From Photobacterium malacitanum (GTDB taxonomy: Bacteria; Pseudomonadota; Gammaproteobacteria; Enterobacterales; Vibrionaceae): 64,000 nucleotides of DNA. The translations under genes and the position numbers were made by a program. The stretch covers positions 744,001-808,000 of the forward strand of contig NZ_FYAK01000002.1 in the NCBI RefSeq assembly GCF_900185615.1, given 5' to 3'. Under the pieces are notes generated by a model that was given only the letters and a program-made list of their open reading frames with translations, searched no databases and was not told the DNA's origin. This document shows positions 62,301 to 64,000 of this stretch, piece after piece. How positions within the stretch are numbered: the first letter of the stretch is position 1; the number at the start of each line of letters is the position of its first letter.

Positions 62301-64000
62301 TTATGGCAATACAGTTAAGGTTACTTGCCCAGCATCTTTTAGATAACGGTTTATTAGTAAGTCAATATAAGCTTTATCAATCTCGTCAACCACTGCTTGC
62401 GGTTCTAATACCGACCCAATAGGAAAACCATTAATAAAATCTCGGTGAACAAACCGAGCCCGCTGCTGCGGAAATTTATCATTATCAAGCATCGCTAAAA
62501 CTAACGCTTTTTTATGTTCATCTAACTCAGACTGTGAGACTCCAGTTTGATAAAGATCTTTTAGAGCAAGTTCTACCGCCTCAACGCCTTTATCAGCATC
62601 TTTTTTATCCGTTACTACATTAATCTGACATCGAGCATAATTACTTCCTGGGGTTGCAGAGCCACACCAAGCATTAGGCGAATAAGTCAGCGATAGTTCT
62701 TCTCTAACATTGTTAACCATTTTTCGCTGTAAAACCCTAGATATAAGATCTGATGCGTATATATCCTTAATATTAGGTTCAGTGGCCTCAAAGATAAAAT
62801 CAAAGACGAGATCAGCACGATCTAATTTATTAATTGCCCTTTTTAAACTAACCTTCTTATTTAAAACGGGTTGTTTTTTAATTGTATATTGGTGTTTTTT
62901 ACCTTTTGGTAAGCTACCTATATATTTTGCTATTAAAGCTTTAGCTTGCAACGGCTCAAAATCACCAATCAACGTTAATTTATACCCATTTGCATGACCA
63001 AATAACTGCTTATATACAGCTTCAACGTTGTCTTTATCAAGATCATATAACTGTTTAAGTGATAACTTACCTTCATAAGGGTTATGTGAAAACAAATCTC
63101 CCTTGGTTATGGATTGAAAGTTTGGATCATTATTTCTCGTCCATTGAATCATTGATTGCTTAACATGCTTAAACACGGTGTCATCAATTTTTCCGTTCAA
63201 CATTGCGGCATAAATGCTCGACATCGCAAACTCTAATTTGTCTGCTGCCGTTTCAATAGTGAAGCCTTGGGTAGTATTACTAATATAAGGCGTTAACTGA
63301 GTATTATTGAGTTGAAATAATTGGGCTGTTTGCTGACCTGTCATCTCTGCCAAGCCACTGTTCAAATATATATCTGTAAGCGCAACAGCTGCAGCTCTAC
63401 TTTTAGGATCAAGCGCTGTAATGCCCCCTGGGGCTGAAAATTCTAAATACACTTTTCCATTGGCACTGGAATCGGGCTGTAATAAAGCTGCGACACCATT
63501 ATCTAAATGTAACTCTTGCATATAATATTGAGGATGTTCACTGCTCTTAACAATTTTGCCTACGGCTGGTAAGTTGGCGATTAATGCTTTACTCGCAATG
63601 ACCAAATTATCATTAGGCAGACTCTGCTTAGTCAAAAGTGTCTGCTGAATGCCAGCAATAATTTTGGCGGTATCTTGCGTCCCAGACCCTTGGGTATAAA
63701 ATGCACTAAATTGTGGTTTAACCAGTGTTTCACTCGTAAATTTATTTATCTCATCTAAGCGTATTTTAGCTAAAAACTCATTCGCTAAAATATTATTTAA
63801 AGATGGCGAAATATTGGTTTTATTATGCATTAATGAATTTAACGCTTCATTGATGATATCTACTGATTTTTTATTTCTATAATCAATATTGGCGTTTTTT
63901 GTCTGTGATGCTAATAACGCTTTTTGCTGCTTAAACTCTTCATTTGTGAAACCATATTGTTGTAATCTTGCAGCTTCACTTGCTAAAAACTTTATTGCTC
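62301..64000 (-). CDS. M16-family metallopeptidase, C-terminal part (5' end off window)
   Basis: The frame stays open, without stop, from the ATG at 63830 back to the window edge, so the real start is beyond 64000. At least 566 residues are visible. They include the second, non-catalytic half of an M16 (pitrilysin-type) peptidase: the YKLTLIGDFEP and GSLPKG region, and the R/Y-containing LTYSPNAWCG (substrate pocket). The catalytic HxxEH motif must lie in the missing part. The upstream segment QQYGFTNEEF is typical of the domain linker. Probably a periplasmic or membrane-bound zinc protease. Confidence 0.85.
   Translation of the reverse strand, partial: AIKFLASEAARLQQYGFTNEEFKQQKALLASQTKNANIDYRNKKSVDIINEALNSLMHNKTNISPSLNNILANEFLAKIRLDEINKFTSETLVKPQFSAFYTQGSGTQDTAKIIAGIQQTLLTKQSLPNDNLVIASKALIANLPAVGKIVKSSEHPQYYMQELHLDNGVAALLQPDSSANGKVYLEFSAPGGITALDPKSRAAAVALTDIYLNSGLAEMTGQQTAQLFQLNNTQLTPYISNTTQGFTIETAADKLEFAMSSIYAAMLNGKIDDTVFKHVKQSMIQWTRNNDPNFQSITKGDLFSHNPYEGKLSLKQLYDLDKDNVEAVYKQLFGHANGYKLTLIGDFEPLQAKALIAKYIGSLPKGKKHQYTIKKQPVLNKKVSLKRAINKLDRADLVFDFIFEATEPNIKDIYASDLISRVLQRKMVNNVREELSLTYSPNAWCGSATPGSNYARCQINVVTDKKDADKGVEAVELALKDLYQTGVSQSELDEHKKALVLAMLDNDKFPQQRARFVHRDFINGFPIGSVLEPQAVVDEIDKAYIDLLINRYLKDAGQVTLTVLP

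Noticed and set aside
1-64000. CRISPR array, rRNA or riboswitch
   Set aside because: No regularly spaced direct repeats, ribosomal RNA sequence or recognisable riboswitch core was found when reading through the window.

Overview
The window looks like chromosomal DNA of a low-GC marine gammaproteobacterium of the Vibrionaceae, most plausibly Photobacterium. The basis is the AT-rich composition together with a DUF2999 protein, an StcE/TagA-type M66 protease, an H-NS gene, an RpoS-like second sigma factor, YgjP, CreA and MogA homologues, and an exopolysaccharide operon whose export genes follow the order of Vibrio vpsL-M-N-O. The genus is an inference. Both ends are cut through genes: a MOSC/oxidoreductase fusion on the left and an M16 peptidase on the right.

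0-14.5 kb: a MOSC protein, a DUF2999 protein and a large secreted M66 mucinase-type protease come first. Next is a compact phage-derived island with no capsid, portal, terminase, integrase or replication genes. On the minus strand it has holin, GH24 endolysin, an overlapping Rz/Rz1 spanin pair, and two very large tailspike-like proteins. One of these carries a Tat signal peptide in front of a phage tail-collar-fibre domain. On the plus strand are an Ogr/Delta-type zinc-finger activator and a CI-type repressor. A regulator pair, a complete lysis kit and two fibre/depolymerase-like cargo genes is the composition expected of a domesticated, lysis-cassette-based release device (type 10 secretion-like). 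It is the most interesting item here.

14.5-41.5 kb: mostly core and housekeeping genes. They include a BCCT osmolyte transporter, H-NS, an RpoS/RpoQ-like sigma factor, a LysR regulator divergent from a PEBP-family protein, a cold-shock protein, a radical SAM enzyme, tRNA-Ser(UGA), EmrAB-type efflux, a D-lactate dehydrogenase-like flavo-iron-sulfur protein, a GreA/B-like factor, a periplasmic 20-residue leucine-rich-repeat protein, a GNAT acetyltransferase, CreA, and a tandem pair of secreted DUF4832 proteins.

41.5-54.2 kb: a minus-strand exopolysaccharide operon. In transcription order it has the initiating glycosyl-phosphate transferase, outer-membrane barrel, SLBB export protein, Wzc-like co-polymerase with a degraded Walker A motif, Wzx flippase, Wzy polymerase, acetyltransferase, three glycosyltransferases and a small membrane protein. 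An apparent intrinsic terminator lies inside the operon before the last glycosyltransferase.

54.2-64 kb: MogA, an isoprenylcysteine-methyltransferase-like protein and YgjP come first. A mobile patch follows: an ISNCY-like transposase element with recognisable terminal inverted repeats, 31-bp direct repeats around it, several hairpin repeats, a secreted metallo-beta-lactamase-fold protein and an orphan ORF. Small conserved-looking genes and the truncated M16 peptidase close the window.
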